Source: Octadecabacter antarcticus 307 (GTDB lineage Bacteria; Pseudomonadota; Alphaproteobacteria; Rhodobacterales; Rhodobacteraceae). From it: 64,000 nucleotides of DNA. This document shows, one piece after another, positions 6,479 to 15,688 of the stretch. The stretch spans positions 2,594,501 through 2,658,500 of the forward strand of contig NC_020911.1 in NCBI RefSeq assembly GCF_000155675.2, given 5' to 3'. Below the pieces are notes generated by a model that saw only the letters and a program-made list of their open reading frames with translations, had not been told where the DNA came from and searched no databases. Within the stretch, counting starts at the first letter, position 1, and every line of letters starts with the position of its first letter. The position numbers were made by a program, and so were the translations under genes.

Positions 6479-7838
6479 GGACGCCATTGTTTTCGGGTCG
6501 CTACGAAACCGTTTGGTGGTGATCCTAACTGGCGGCGCGGCGCTTTTGGCGATTGTGCTGTTCTTGTTCGTGCGTGGCTATGCAGCACTGATCACACAAC
6601 AAGGCCAAGACAATATCCTCAGTGCTTCAGTTTCGTCGATTTTGGGCACAGCTGTACTGCGTGATGGCAATGTAGAGTTGGATTTGCCCTACGCATCCTT
6701 GTTGATACTAAGCACGCCCGCCGATGACCGTGTGTTCTATGCGATCTATGCGGACGGCGCGCTGTTGTCGGGCTATGACGACTTGGAAGTGCCGCAGTTG
6801 CAGGCAGGGGATGAGGGCTCTTTTGCGTCGCTGACCTACGACGGCGCGCAGATCCGCGTGGCAACTGCGACCCGAACATTGATTGGCGCGGATGTCCTAC
6901 GACAGGTCTCCGTCTCCGTGGCACAAACCCAAGATGCGTTATCAGATAAACTTAACCGGATTTCACGCAATGTTGCTGTGTTTGGTGCGGGCTTCTTCGC
7001 ATTAGCGACGGCGCTGTCGTTCTGGGCGACGTCGGCAACCATCGGGCAGCTTCGCAGGCTGACAACGTCTGTAACGCTTCGGGGGCCGCAAGACCTCAGC
7101 CCGTTTTCAATACCTGTGCCGTCCGAAATGGCACCACTGGTAGGTTCGCTCAACACCTTGATGTTGCGCTTGGATCAATCGCTCAAACAGTCTGAGGACT
7201 TCATCACTGAGGCGGCGCATCGTGTTCGAACCCCGCTTGCGACGGTACGATCTTATGCGGAGGCCACACTGCAACGTGTTCAAAACCTCGAAAACCGCAA
7301 TGCTTTGCGCGCAATGGTGCGCGCTATCGACGAAAGCTCCCGGGCGGCGGGGCAGCTGTTGGATCATGCGATGGTCACGTTGCGGGCGGGAAACCTGAGT
7401 CGTGAAGCCGTCGACCTTGTGGCGTTGCTGGGGGACCTTGTGCAGCGCATGACCCCCATCGCTGAGATGCGCGATGTTACCTTGAAACTGGAACCGTGTA
7501 ACCCTGCACAGATGTTGGGGGATCCTATCTTGCTGCAAAACGCATTTTCCAATCTCATCGATAACGCGCTGAAATATGCGCCCGCTGACACTGCCATTGT
7601 GATCTACATTCACAACGCTCCGACCCTGACCGTGGATGTCAAAGATCAGGGCCCTGGCTTCCCATCCGACGAGATTCACAAGCTTGCTGGACGGTTCGTG
7701 CGCGGAAGCGATACAAGCGGTCATGTCGGGTCCGGACTAGGCCTGACAATTGCACAAGACGTGGCCTTGGCGCACGGGGGCAAAATGATCCTTTCCAACA
7801 GACCCGGGGGCGGCGCATGCGCTACTTTGCAGTTTTAG
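6471..7838 (+). CDS. tctE: Sensor histidine kinase, TctE-like
   Basis: 455 aa from the ATG overlapping tctD; a longer frame opens upstream but would overlap the regulator entirely. Two membrane helices (about residues 12-38 and 178-200) flank a periplasmic sensor region. H-box EAAHRVRTPLATV (His near residue 250, with Arg-Val in place of the usual Glu-Leu), N-box NAFSNLIDNALKYAP, then DQGPGFP and GSGLGLTIAQ. Autophosphorylates and passes phosphate to the regulator next door. Confidence 0.92.
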   Translation: MTEDAIVFGSLRNRLVVILTGGAALLAIVLFLFVRGYAALITQQGQDNILSASVSSILGTAVLRDGNVELDLPYASLLILSTPADDRVFYAIYADGALLSGYDDLEVPQLQAGDEGSFASLTYDGAQIRVATATRTLIGADVLRQVSVSVAQTQDALSDKLNRISRNVAVFGAGFFALATALSFWATSATIGQLRRLTTSVTLRGPQDLSPFSIPVPSEMAPLVGSLNTLMLRLDQSLKQSEDFITEAAHRVRTPLATVRSYAEATLQRVQNLENRNALRAMVRAIDESSRAAGQLLDHAMVTLRAGNLSREAVDLVALLGDLVQRMTPIAEMRDVTLKLEPCNPAQMLGDPILLQNAFSNLIDNALKYAPADTAIVIYIHNAPTLTVDVKDQGPGFPSDEIHKLAGRFVRGSDTSGHVGSGLGLTIAQDVALAHGGKMILSNRPGGGACATLQF

Positions 7839-8827
7839 TCTTTGCCCTTGCCCCCCTGATGGGCCATGCTCAGAACTGGGAAGACCACCAAGTGTTTGGC
7901 GCGTCAAACGCCACGAGCACGTTGCGAATTTTGTCGAGCACAGACACGTCTTTCTTTGCGCCAATAATCGACAGCTTCACCGCGCAGCGACCAGATATCG
8001 AGGTACAATATATTGTGACTGGCACCTCAAATCTGGACGACGTGTTTCGACAGGACCCCGACCAATTCGACGTTGTAATATCAAGCGCGATGGACCTTCA
8101 ATTGAAGCTGGCGAATGACGGATTTGCAGCGCGACTGGTCGGTATTTCACACCCTGAATGGGCGCAGTGGCGGGACAGCCTTTTCGCTTTCACCACAGAA
8201 CCCGCCGCAATTGTCATCAACAACGCAGCCTTCGCAGGACTACCCATTCCGGCCACACGCCAAGACTTGATCGAAGTCTTACGTGCAAACTCTGACACTT
8301 TCCTCGGAAAAGTGGGGACCTATGATGTGCGCCAATCGGGGTTGGGCTATTTGTTCGCCACCCAAGATGCGCGCGCATCTGAGACGTTTTGGCGTTTAAT
8401 GGAGGTGATTGGTAGTTTAGATACGCAGCTATATTGCTGTTCGGGCGATATGATCGACGATCTCATGACCGGGCGCATTTTGGTGGCCTATAATGTGCTG
8501 GGCAGCTACGCGCAGGCGCAGGCGGACACGGCAGATGTGCTCACCGTGATCTTGCCTTCCGATTTTCCGACAACGATGATGCGATCAGCCCTTGTTTCTA
8601 AAGCCGCACCACAACCCGCGCTGGCCGAGGACTTCGTGAAGCATTTGATTCGACTGCAATCTGACGGCTCGCCACAGGACTTTCCATTGCCGTCATTGGG
8701 TGCGTTTCAAGACACGACAGGTCGCGCGTCTATCAGTCTTGAACCAGCTTTGATGACTTACCTCGATGCGCTAAAACGGCGAACATTCATCCGCGAATGG
8801 GAGAGCGCTATTATCCAAGATCGATAA
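7817..8827 (+). CDS. Periplasmic solute-binding protein linked to the TctDE pair
   Basis: 336 aa with a signal peptide (MRYFAVLVFALAPLMGHAQ) and the fold pattern of ABC-type extracellular binding proteins (LRILSSTDTSFFAPIIDSFT, then FDVVISSAMDLQLKLANDG). It overlaps the kinase gene by 22 bases and has no permease or ATPase beside it. I infer that it acts as an accessory sensor feeding the kinase rather than a transporter part, as seen for other TctE-like operons in Rhodobacterales. Ligand unknown. Confidence 0.75.
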   Translation: MRYFAVLVFALAPLMGHAQNWEDHQVFGASNATSTLRILSSTDTSFFAPIIDSFTAQRPDIEVQYIVTGTSNLDDVFRQDPDQFDVVISSAMDLQLKLANDGFAARLVGISHPEWAQWRDSLFAFTTEPAAIVINNAAFAGLPIPATRQDLIEVLRANSDTFLGKVGTYDVRQSGLGYLFATQDARASETFWRLMEVIGSLDTQLYCCSGDMIDDLMTGRILVAYNVLGSYAQAQADTADVLTVILPSDFPTTMMRSALVSKAAPQPALAEDFVKHLIRLQSDGSPQDFPLPSLGAFQDTTGRASISLEPALMTYLDALKRRTFIREWESAIIQDR

Positions 8828-9194
8828 ATTGACGCCTTCTGCGAGCGGTTTATCCGTCTTACCGCCCATCCTTGAGTGATCATTCCGAAGCGCCACCATC
8901 CTGCAATCAAAATCTCCTCAGAAGAAATGCAATCTACGCACATGCAACGACCGGTGGCTTGGTCCGGTGTAGTAGATGTTGGAATATGTTGCGGCTCAAG
9001 CCCTCAGGTCTAGGCTTGACTGTCAGGTAGCGGCACTTTTTTTTGGGGCCTTTGTCTTGGCTTGAGCGTCCCACCATTTTTATATTATTCAACAGTATCA
9101 GTGGCAGTGATCGCGCGTGCGCCATTCCATATCGCACGAAGGCTTCGCGTTGCTGAGTTGGCAATTGAGGGGCTCGGCATACAAGACATTGATG
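8828..9194. other. Gap without recognisable gene
   Basis: No convincing ORF, RNA or repeat; only short shadow frames. Confidence 0.5.
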
Positions 9195-9240
9195 CCTGTT
9201 AATCAATTTTTCGTAGGTTCGACCCCTACCGCCGGAGCCA
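9195..9240 (+). pseudogene. 3' fragment of tRNA-Asn (GTT)
   Basis: Contains the anticodon-loop bases CTGTTAATC, a complete T arm (GTAGG, loop TTCGACC, CCTAC at 9213-9229), an acceptor half CGCCGGA and GCCA. The matching 5' half (TCCGGCG, D arm) is absent upstream. Such 3' halves are left by integrative elements that recombine in tRNA genes, so this may be an old attachment site. Confidence 0.6.
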
Positions 9241-9668
9241 ATTATAAAGACTTTCCAGTTATAATTGGTAATCATCTGGCATGCAGCCACGAAAACACCC
9301 ACAACCCAATCAATCTTAGGTTAATGTGGTGACATAGACGTCAAAGCACCCAAAGCAAAATGCTTTGCTGCGCATGTGAGATACGCATCAAGGAATCAAC
9401 TATCCTAATGATCGAGCTATACTTGCGCCATGATATCGTAGAATGGACGGAAAGCAGAACTTCGCTTCAGTCGTGACAAAGTGCGGATCAGCCGGACAAA
9501 GTGACCTTTGACTACAAGTTAGCTAAAAGGGAATGACACTGGGTCTTACTATGAAGTAAAATCGGGAATAATCTGCCAAGAAAAAACGCGAATTATGGTT
9601 GGCTTTTTGTATCGGCTAGAGCCGACCAGAACACACACTAATACAAAAAGCCTCGATGACCTCTTGCA
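9241..9668. other. Gap without recognisable gene
   Basis: No supported coding region. It contains the inverted repeat at 9601-9652 and runs up to IS type A. Confidence 0.5.
9601..9652. repeat. 12-bp inverted repeat pair
   Basis: GGCTTTTTGTAT at 9601-9612 and its exact complement ATACAAAAAGCC at 9641-9652. Could be a terminator-like hairpin or the joined ends of a deleted mobile element. Confidence 0.5.
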
Positions 9669-9764
9669 TGTCTGACGTCAGCGCTTCTGGTGTACGTCGT
9701 CAGGGTTTTTGGCACCAAAGGCGGCTTAAATTAAGAGAGCGTTCGGCTCATCTGGTTGGTGTCA

Positions 9765-10785
9765 TTATGTGGCGTGCAGGCTGTGATGCAAGCGGCGCGC
9801 TTCGAGTGTCTTTCGTTTGATCCTTTCCCTTTGTTGTAGAATGGCTTTGTCACGGCCGAAGTAGACGTCAGACGGCGTGACGTTGTTCAGACTCTCGTGG
9901 AAGCGCTGGTGGTTGTAGTGATCGACGAATGCTTCAATTTGGGCTTCAAGATCACCTGGCAGGAAGTAGTTTTCCAAGAGGATGCGGTTCTTCAAGGTTT
10001 GATGCCATCGCTCGATCTTGCCCTGTGTTTGCGGATGATATGGCGCGCCGCGAGAATGCTTCATGCCTTTCCCTTGCAACCACTCAGCCAGGTCACCGGA
10101 TACGTAACTGGATCCGTTGTCGCTCAGCAGCCGTGGTTTGTGAACGACGTGAACCTGATCACAGCCGGACGCCTTAAGGGCCAAGTCGAGCGTGTCAGTC
10201 ACGTCCTCAGCCCGCATATTGGTGCAGAGTTTCCACCCTCTCGGGACATTGCTGCGCAATACCCTGCCGGGCAGCGGAGATGATGTAACGGCTGTAATCG
10301 TCTAGGATCGTACTGAGATAGAACCAGCCCCATCCCAGAACCTTGAGATAGGTGAAGTCAGTTTGCCAAAGCTGGTTGATCGCTGTGGTTTTGTCTTTGA
10401 ACGCACTGGCGGCTTTCATGACGATGAAGGCTGGGCTGGTGATCAGGTCATGCGCCTTCAGCATACGGTATACGGAAGCCTCTGATACGAAGTAGCTTTC
10501 CTTATCTGTGAAGGTCACTGCCAGTTCACGCGGTGACAGTTCTGTCTCTTCCAGCGCAAGGTCCACAACCCGACGTCGCACCTCGTCAGGAATACGGTTC
10601 CAGACGTGCTTTGGCTTGGGAGATTGGTCTTGCAAGCCAGCCTCACCACGCTGCCAATACCGATCATACCAACGGTAGAATGTGGTGCGTGGAATGCCGA
10701 GCTTGGCCAAAGTCAGGCGGGCCGGCAGATGCGACCCCTCGACCAGCTTGATGATCTCCAGCTTCTCTGATGCGGGATACCTCAT
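9765..10785 (-). pseudogene. IS type A orfB transposase, split by insert 13
   Basis: Integrase-type (rve) DDE transposase with two N-terminal helix-turn-helix segments. Before the insert: WQTDFTYLK (first Asp) and DDYSRYIIS; after it: WKLCTNMRAEDV, LLSDNGSSYVSG (second Asp) and PQTQGKIERWHQTLKNR (Glu). Subtracting the 40-bp insert joins both halves into a full-length frame of about 325 aa with no other damage. Confidence 0.85.
10236..10275 (-). repeat. Palindromic insert 13
   Basis: 40 bp; GCTGCCCGGCAG, stem GGGTATTGC/GCAATGTCCC, GAGAGGG. Nearly identical stem to insert 19 in an unrelated IS5-family gene. Splits YIIS from WKLC. Confidence 0.92.
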
Positions 10786-11193
10786 TCGTGGTCGCCCCCA
10801 CCGTCGAACATGCTTTTTTTGAGCAAGCGGAGTTCAAGTGTTTGCTCCGCAACGACTTCCTTCAGATCACGTGCTTCACGGCGCAGATCCTTCACCTCGT
10901 CGGTTGTGGCGGCGCGGGCGGTATCGCCCGCAAGGCGCTTCTTACCGGCCTCCATAAAGTCCTTGGACCATTTGTAGTAGATGCCTTGGGAGATGCCTTC
11001 ACCCCTCTCGTGCATGTAAACATGCACTGCCGGGCAGTGGACGACACAGCTCGGCAATGCTGTCTTCCCCACGCAGACCGTCTAAGACGATCCTAATCTT
11101 CTCTTCAGATGAATAATGCTTGCGGGTCGCCCGTTTGATATCTTTGACGATCTTCTCGCCCGGGCTTTTGCGTGTTCCAGTTGTCTGTCTCAT
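10782..11193 (-). pseudogene. IS type A orfA, split by insert 14
   Basis: Helix-turn-helix transposase partner, starting at the ATG at 11193 after GAGGAG. Reads RKHYSSEEKIRIVLDGLRG...IAELCR, insert, then EGISQGIYYKWSKDFMEAG and a coiled-coil end (VAEQTLELRLLKKS). Subtracting the 37-bp insert restores the frame. Confidence 0.85.
11003..11039 (-). repeat. Palindromic insert 14
   Basis: 37 bp; CACTGCCCGGCAG, perfect stem TGCATGT/ACATGCA, CGAGAGGG. Splits IAELCR from EGISQG. Confidence 0.92.
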
Positions 11194-11340
11194 GTCCCAC
11201 TCCTCAGTGGTTACGATGAGCCAACAACACTCTCTTATCAAATATGCCTATTTGGACCCAGAAGCGCTGACGTCAGACAGTCATCAAGGTCCCGCTGATA
11301 TATTCTGTGCCGTAACACCTTCGGAATATCGCTAATTTAA

Positions 11341-11390
11341 GGCTATGACTGCCTGCGCAGCCCCAAATAACGCAGCAGGTGGTCATAGCC
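11341..11390 (+). ncRNA. Strong hairpin upstream of IS110 relic; candidate bridge-RNA part
   Basis: GGCTATGAC at 11341 pairs with GTCATAGCC at 11382, and CCTGCG with CGCAG inside it. IS110-family elements encode a structured bridge RNA in a noncoding end. The position fits, but the RNA is inferred, and the element is dead. Confidence 0.4.
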
Positions 11391-11909
11391 GTGCCTCAGG
11401 TCCCTACGGTGGTTTTGTACAAACCACACCGCAAAGGAGACCAACTATGACCGATATCATTATTACACAAACTGCGCCCGTTTTGGTGGCCATCGATATC
11501 TCGAAGGCCCGCGACGAAGGTCTCATTGCTATTGCGGACAAGAAGCGCTGCCGTCGTTTGACTGTTCTGAACCAGCTAGACGACTTCAATCGTCTAATCA
11601 CATCGCTTGCCTGCTACGGCCGCCCTGTCCGTGTAGCTTTTGAAGCAACGGGTAATTATCACCGTGCCTTGGCTTATCATCTTGCCGCAGCAGGTTTTGA
11701 GTTGAAGTTGGTGTCATCTGTGGCCCTGGCCAGAACGCGAGAGGCCTTGCACAACAGTTGGGACAAAAACGACCCTAAGGATGCCCAGGTCATTCTTCAC
11801 ATGATGGAGATCGGGAACGAGCAGTTTTATCATGCCCCCCTCGTGCGTGGCACTAACGACATCCAAGAGCGTTCCAAAACGCATGACATCGTATCCAAGT
11901 CGAAGACCG

Positions 11910-11951
11910 AGTTGTGGCACCGAGTTGTGGCACCGAGTTGTGGCACCGAGT
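11910..11951 (+). repeat. Tandem 13-bp triplication in IS110 relic
   Basis: Three perfect copies of GAGTTGTGGCACC where the native gene has one; the extra 26 bases shift the frame. Looks like replication slippage. Confidence 0.85.
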
Positions 11952-12287
11952 TTTAACCCATTATCTGCCGCTGTATTTTCCTGAAGCTGATCGTTTCCAT
12001 CGCAGTTCTCGCAGTTCTCGCAGTGACTGGTTCTTTGCTTTCCTTGAACGTTATCCGTCACCACACTTGATCTCAGCCATGAGCAAGGAGGCATTCATCG
12101 CTGACGCTTGGGATGTGGTGGGCCTCAAGGTTGCAAAAGAGCGTTTACTTTCAGATATCTACGAGACTGCCAAAGTATCAGTCGGACTGCCGGTTGCCGC
12201 AGATTCCGACGCGATAAGCATGTTCAAAAGGAACGTCAGAGTAGCCCTGCTACAGATCGCCTCGCAGCACACTAAATCAGGTCAAAG

Positions 12288-12360
12288 GGGGGTGGCCGGA
12301 TGCCCCGGAACCCCCGGCCGGATCAAATCGGTATGGGTGGCCGGATTGCCCCGGAATACG
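12288..12360 (+). repeat. GC-rich direct-repeat stretch in IS110 relic
   Basis: Two copies of GTGGCCGGAT(T)GCCCCGGAA separated by CCCCCGGCCGGATCAAATCG. Foreign to the IS110 gene; origin not recognised. Confidence 0.6.
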
Positions 12361-13166
12361 CAATGCTTTGACAATTTTGGCAGAAGCTGGGGATGTACGG
12401 CGCTTTCGTCATCACCGGCAGTTTTTGAAGTTCTGTGGAATGGACCTTGCGACTATGCAATCAGGTACATTCAGAGGGCAAACCAAACTGTCAAAATATG
12501 GCAATGCTCGGCTTCGTCGAACGCTTTGGATGGCTGGACAGGTTGCTATTCTGCAGCGCACCAACAGCTTCCGCGACAAGTTCGAGCGCTACATCGCCAA
12601 AGACCGTCACAACACCCATTTGCGCCGAAAGGCGTACACCGCAATCGCAGCGAAGATGGCCCGAACCGTTCATGGGATCATCAAGCACGGCGAACCATAT
12701 CGCCCCTTCTTTGAGGGGTGATCGACAGCAGTAGGACCTTTCTCTGTAAGGGCCGTGGAGGCAGACAACTGACCTCGTAGATAATGTTTAGGCCTTCTGC
12801 TCAACGACCCAAAGATCTCGTCTTAAGGACGGTGAGAGCCGCAAAAGCGTACTCTGTGTTTGTTATGGGAGAGACAGTTCGTTGACCAAAATGCCAAACT
12901 GAGCAATGCTTCTAACGTGTCGAGACGCCTCGATGCGACAATAACCTGACGCCAATTCAGCTAATCATTCCGCGCATAGGACGTTATCGACACGTATGGT
13001 TTGGGGTTTGCCGCGCCACTCGATGATCTGGTTCAGGCTCCGGACGACGCGTTCCGCGGGCAGCGAGACGTCCACGTCAATGCACAAGCCTTCACGATTG
13101 AAGTCATCCAAGACGTTAAGAGTTCGGATTGATCTGCCATCTGCAAGCTGATCCGCCATGAAATCC

Positions 13167-13205
13167 CCTCTCATCGATTGCAAAGCAATCAACTGCCGGG
13201 CAGTG
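13167..13205 (-). repeat. Palindromic insert 15 (in frame)
   Basis: 39 bp; CACTGCCCGGCAG, stem TTGATTGC/GCAATCGA with one mismatch, TGAGAGG. The same site in the other type C copy holds insert 22, which is a perfect long palindrome. Confidence 0.92.
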
Positions 13206-13381
13206 ATAGACCAAGTATCGTTTGGCGCGTCAGGCACGGCCAGGCGTTCCAGCCAATCTGCTCTCTCCTCATTCTCATCACTCAAGATCGGGCTGTACCG
13301 ATAGCAGGTCTCGCTGATTTGGAAGGTACGGCAGGCAAGTGCGATACTGGTGCCCCACATTACGAAGCATTCATGGCCATC

Positions 13382-13419
13382 CACTGACCGGCAGGTGACT
13401 GGCAAATTCACCGAGAGGG
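13382..13419 (+). repeat. Palindromic insert 16 (decayed stem)
   Basis: 38 bp; CACTGACCGGCAG, stem GGTGA/TCACC with a mismatched inner part, CGAGAGGG. Insert 23 at the same site of the second copy has a perfect 8-bp stem. Confidence 0.88.
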
Positions 13420-13436
13420 AATCGTCGGTGAGACGG

Positions 13437-13706
13437 CCTTATCGCTTTTTTCCGAGCGCCTCCTTCAGAAGATCGTCTCAGACATGCTCATCGCAGCATA
13501 CATCCTCTTGAGACGGCGGTTTTGCTCGGCCATGTCCTTCATCTCGGTGATCAAGGACGCATCCATGCCGCCGAACTTGGCACGCCACTTGTAAAAACTG
13601 GCGCTGCTCATCCCATGCTCTCGGCACAGATCAGAGACCGGCGTACCCCCTCTGCCTGTTTCAAAATGCCCATGACCTGTGCGTCGCTAAATCGTGCTGT
13701 CTTCAT
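13437..13706 (-). pseudogene. IS type C orfA with a frameshift
   Basis: Reads MKTARFSDAQVMGILKQAE, then one base is missing in the run of G near 13645, then PVSDLCREHGMSSASFYKW and FGGMDASLITEMKDMAEQN. Ends near an A6G run (IS3-type slippery sequence). Confidence 0.75.
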
Positions 13707-13777
13707 CAAAAATCTCCTCAGATATCTTGCCGAGAAAATTCCAATTTTGAACACCATTAATTTTAGGGGGGATTACC

Positions 13778-14010
13778 GCTGGACCCACTTGTTAAGCGTC
13801 GAAAGTCCAACCCCCAAATCCGATGAAAGCTGGGGCCGCCCCTCTCGTCGATACTGCGTATCAACTGACGGGCAGTGGTTAAACCACTGGTCGTGGCGAT
13901 CCGCACCGCATCACGGCGAAACTCGTCTGTATATTTCTTTGCAATTCGTTCTCTCCTTCATAGCAAACATTGCTCGAAAGAGACCGGAACTAAACCGTGG
14001 CAAGACCAGG
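13778..14010 (-). pseudogene. IS type D fragment (orfA N-terminus)
   Basis: Matches the start of the intact type D element at 18036-18250, including its terminus (TTAGTTCCGGTCTCTTTCGA on the complement). The orfA start codon has mutated (ATT instead of ATG), and insert 17 lies after ATTSGLT. Truncated by IS type C. Confidence 0.8.
13840..13877 (-). repeat. Palindromic insert 17 (with in-window empty site)
   Basis: 38 bp; CACTGCCCGTCAG, stem TTGATAC/GTATCGA, CGAGAGGG. The uninterrupted site is at 18161-18173 (GGTTAAC then GCGGCC). Comparison gives exact borders and no target-site duplication. Confidence 0.95.
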
Positions 14011-14042
14011 CTGGCCCAAATACCTTAGTCGTCTGGACAGAA

Positions 14043-14822
14043 TTACTCGGCGTTTAAACCCCATTTATCGCCAAGGTCGTCGAAGAACCCCTGTTCCTGC
14101 TTCAGGCTGATCCATGTGTTCACATAATTGATCCAAACCTGATCGGCCTGCGGCAACAACATCGCCACTGGCGTTGGCGAACGGCCAGCGTCCACTGGAA
14201 TGATCATCAGATTTTCATATTGCTCAACAAGTGTAGCAGCTTCGATGTTTGACGTAATGCTAGCATCGGCACGGCCTGACAGGACCTCTTGAAAGTCGCG
14301 AGCCGGAGCTTCTACGATGCGGTGGGTTGCAGCGGGGAAGTACTGTTTGACTTGTGCTTCTTGGGTGGTGCCAAGCGTTGCGGCCACAGACACGCCTTCA
14401 ACGTTCAAATCATCCCAGTTGGTAAAACGATCTGCATTCTCTCGCAATGTAAGTGGCACGGTCACAAGTGAAAAGTAGCTATCGGAATATCCGGCTGCCT
14501 TGGCACGGGCTGGCGATACCGACGCCGACCCTGTGATATGATATTGACCGGACGTCACACCAGCGACCAGTGTCTTCCAGTCTGTCGGTACGAATTCAAT
14601 TTCGACACCCAAATCATTGGCCAGCATCGTCATGACGTCGATATCATAGCCTACGTATGTATTTGTAGCGATGTCACGCATCGTCATCGGGTTCCAATCG
14701 CCCGTTGTGCCAACTCTAAGAACCCCCTCAGATAGGATTTCGTTTAGGGCAGATTGTGCAGTTGCCTGTACGGCACCCGACGCGAAGATCACGGCGGTGG
14801 CGATTATTTTAAAGAATTTCAT
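14043..14822 (-). CDS. Amino-acid ABC transporter substrate-binding protein
   Basis: 259 aa from the ATG at 14822, preceded by GGAAGGGAAACCC; the longer frame is unlikely. Signal peptide MKFFKIIATAVIFASGAVQATAQ, then the family-3 solute-binding core (GVLRVGTTGDWNPMTM, YVGYDIDVMTMLANDLGVE, DWKTLVAGVTSGQY). Binds a polar amino acid in the periplasm for the ATPase and permease encoded divergently. Ligand not predictable with confidence. Confidence 0.88.
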   Translation of the reverse strand: MKFFKIIATAVIFASGAVQATAQSALNEILSEGVLRVGTTGDWNPMTMRDIATNTYVGYDIDVMTMLANDLGVEIEFVPTDWKTLVAGVTSGQYHITGSASVSPARAKAAGYSDSYFSLVTVPLTLRENADRFTNWDDLNVEGVSVAATLGTTQEAQVKQYFPAATHRIVEAPARDFQEVLSGRADASITSNIEAATLVEQYENLMIIPVDAGRSPTPVAMLLPQADQVWINYVNTWISLKQEQGFFDDLGDKWGLNAE

Positions 14823-14949
14823 GGGTTTCCCTTCCATTGTACTAGTTCCACATAGTACGGCGGCGCGAATTGGAAATGCACATAACGTAACAATGTAAAA
14901 ATCTGCAACACATCGTTGCTCTTGTAAGACCACTAGAGGTGCCACCGTC
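14823..14949. promoter_or_regulatory. Divergent promoter region of the amino-acid ABC system
   Basis: 127-bp gap between oppositely oriented genes; it must hold both promoters. I see no clear operator. Confidence 0.4.
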
Positions 14950-15684
14950 ATGACCATTATATCAATGCATAACGTATCCAAGTTCTTTGGGGATTTTCAA
15001 GCTCTCAAAGACGTTTCTTTGGATGTGGTTCTGGGTGAGCGCGTTGTCATCTGTGGTCCATCTGGATCCGGAAAATCTACTTTAATCCGCTGTATCAACG
15101 GCCTTGAGGCGCATGAGGTCGGCGAGATTGTGGTTGATGGCACGACCCTAACGGACGCCCCTGCTAACCTGGAAAAAGTCCGTGGTACAGTTGGCATGGT
15201 CTTTCAGCAGTTCAATCTGTTTCCACATCTGACGGTCTTGGACAACCTGTGTTTGGGACCCCGCCGGGTGCTCGGACTGACGCAGGTCCAAGCGCGTGAA
15301 CGTGCCATAACTTATCTTGAACGGGTGCAGATATCCGAACAGGCTGATAAATTTCCGCGCCAGCTCTCAGGTGGTCAGCAACAACGTGTTGCGATTGCAA
15401 GGTCGCTCTGCATGGAGCCACGGATCTTGTTGTTCGACGAACCAACCTCGGCATTGGACCCCGAAATGATCGCGGAGGTTCTTGAAGTTATGACCGAGCT
15501 GGCCCTGTCCGGTATGACCATGATTGTCGTAACGCACGAGATGGGTTTTGCCCGTCGGGTCGCCGACCGGATGGTGTTTATGGACAAAGGCGAAATCGTC
15601 GAGGTTGGCTCACCAGAAGATGTATTCAACGCGCCCAAATCCAAGCGATTTGCTCAATTCATCAAAAAAATCTTGAACCACTAG
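14950..15684 (+). CDS. Amino-acid ABC transporter ATP-binding protein
   Basis: 244 aa, GlnQ/HisP class. Walker [10 protein letters not shown] near residue 37, Q-loop [12 protein letters not shown], signature [13 protein letters not shown], Walker [13 protein letters not shown], switch His in VVTHEMGFA. Powers uptake through the permease that starts 4 bases after its stop. Confidence 0.93.
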   Translation: MTIISMHNVSKFFGDFQALKDVSLDVVLGERVVICGPSGSGKSTLIRCINGLEAHEVGEIVVDGTTLTDAPANLEKVRGTVGMVFQQFNLFPHLTVLDNLCLGPRRVLGLTQVQARERAITYLERVQISEQADKFPRQLSGGQQQRVAIARSLCMEPRILLFDEPTSALDPEMIAEVLEVMTELALSGMTMIVVTHEMGFARRVADRMVFMDKGEIVEVGSPEDVFNAPKSKRFAQFIKKILNH

Positions 15685-15688
15685 GTGA

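Larger units (their letters stand above)
9669..11279 (-). mobile_element. IS type A, copy 2 (near-complete, two inserts)
   Basis: Flanked by inverted repeats of about 22 bp starting TGTCTGACGTCAGCGCTTCT. Holds orfA (10782-11193) and orfB (9765-10785) whose stop and start overlap as ATGA. The only lesions are palindromic inserts 13 and 14, one in each ORF. Confidence 0.88.
11447..12721 (+). pseudogene. IS110-family transposase, disrupted
   Basis: DEDD-type transposase: VAIDISKARDEG and FEATGNYHRAL in the N-terminal RuvC-like domain, KYGNARLRRTLWMAG in the C-terminal Tnp20 domain. Frameshifted by triplication of the 13-mer GAGTTGTGGCACC (11910-11948). Further on, about 105 bp of coding (12270-12360) are replaced by a foreign stretch with two near-identical GTGGCCGGAT...GCCCCGGAA units. 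An in-frame 9-bp duplication also occurs near 12003. No palindromic insert of the 23-copy family is present. Confidence 0.85.
12965..13436 (-). pseudogene. IS type C orfB, copy 1 (C-terminus missing)
   Basis: IS3-family DDE transposase: [36 protein letters not shown] with the first catalytic Asp, [27 protein letters not shown]. It ends in unrelated sequence right after IRVDN, so the second Asp region and the Glu are lost. Insert 15 is in frame and adds 13 residues between WS and DFMADQ. Confidence 0.8.
12965..13777 (-). mobile_element. IS type C (IS3 family), copy 1, truncated
   Basis: Right terminus GGGGGGATTACC at 13766-13777 matches the left terminus of the copy starting at 63064. Contains orfA (13437-13706) and the first part of orfB; the orfB C-terminus is cut at 12965. 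Carries inserts 15 and 16. Confidence 0.85.

Noticed and set aside
7107..7724. 205-aa minus-strand ORF within the kinase gene
   Set aside because: Shadow of tctE, which has all kinase motifs in frame.
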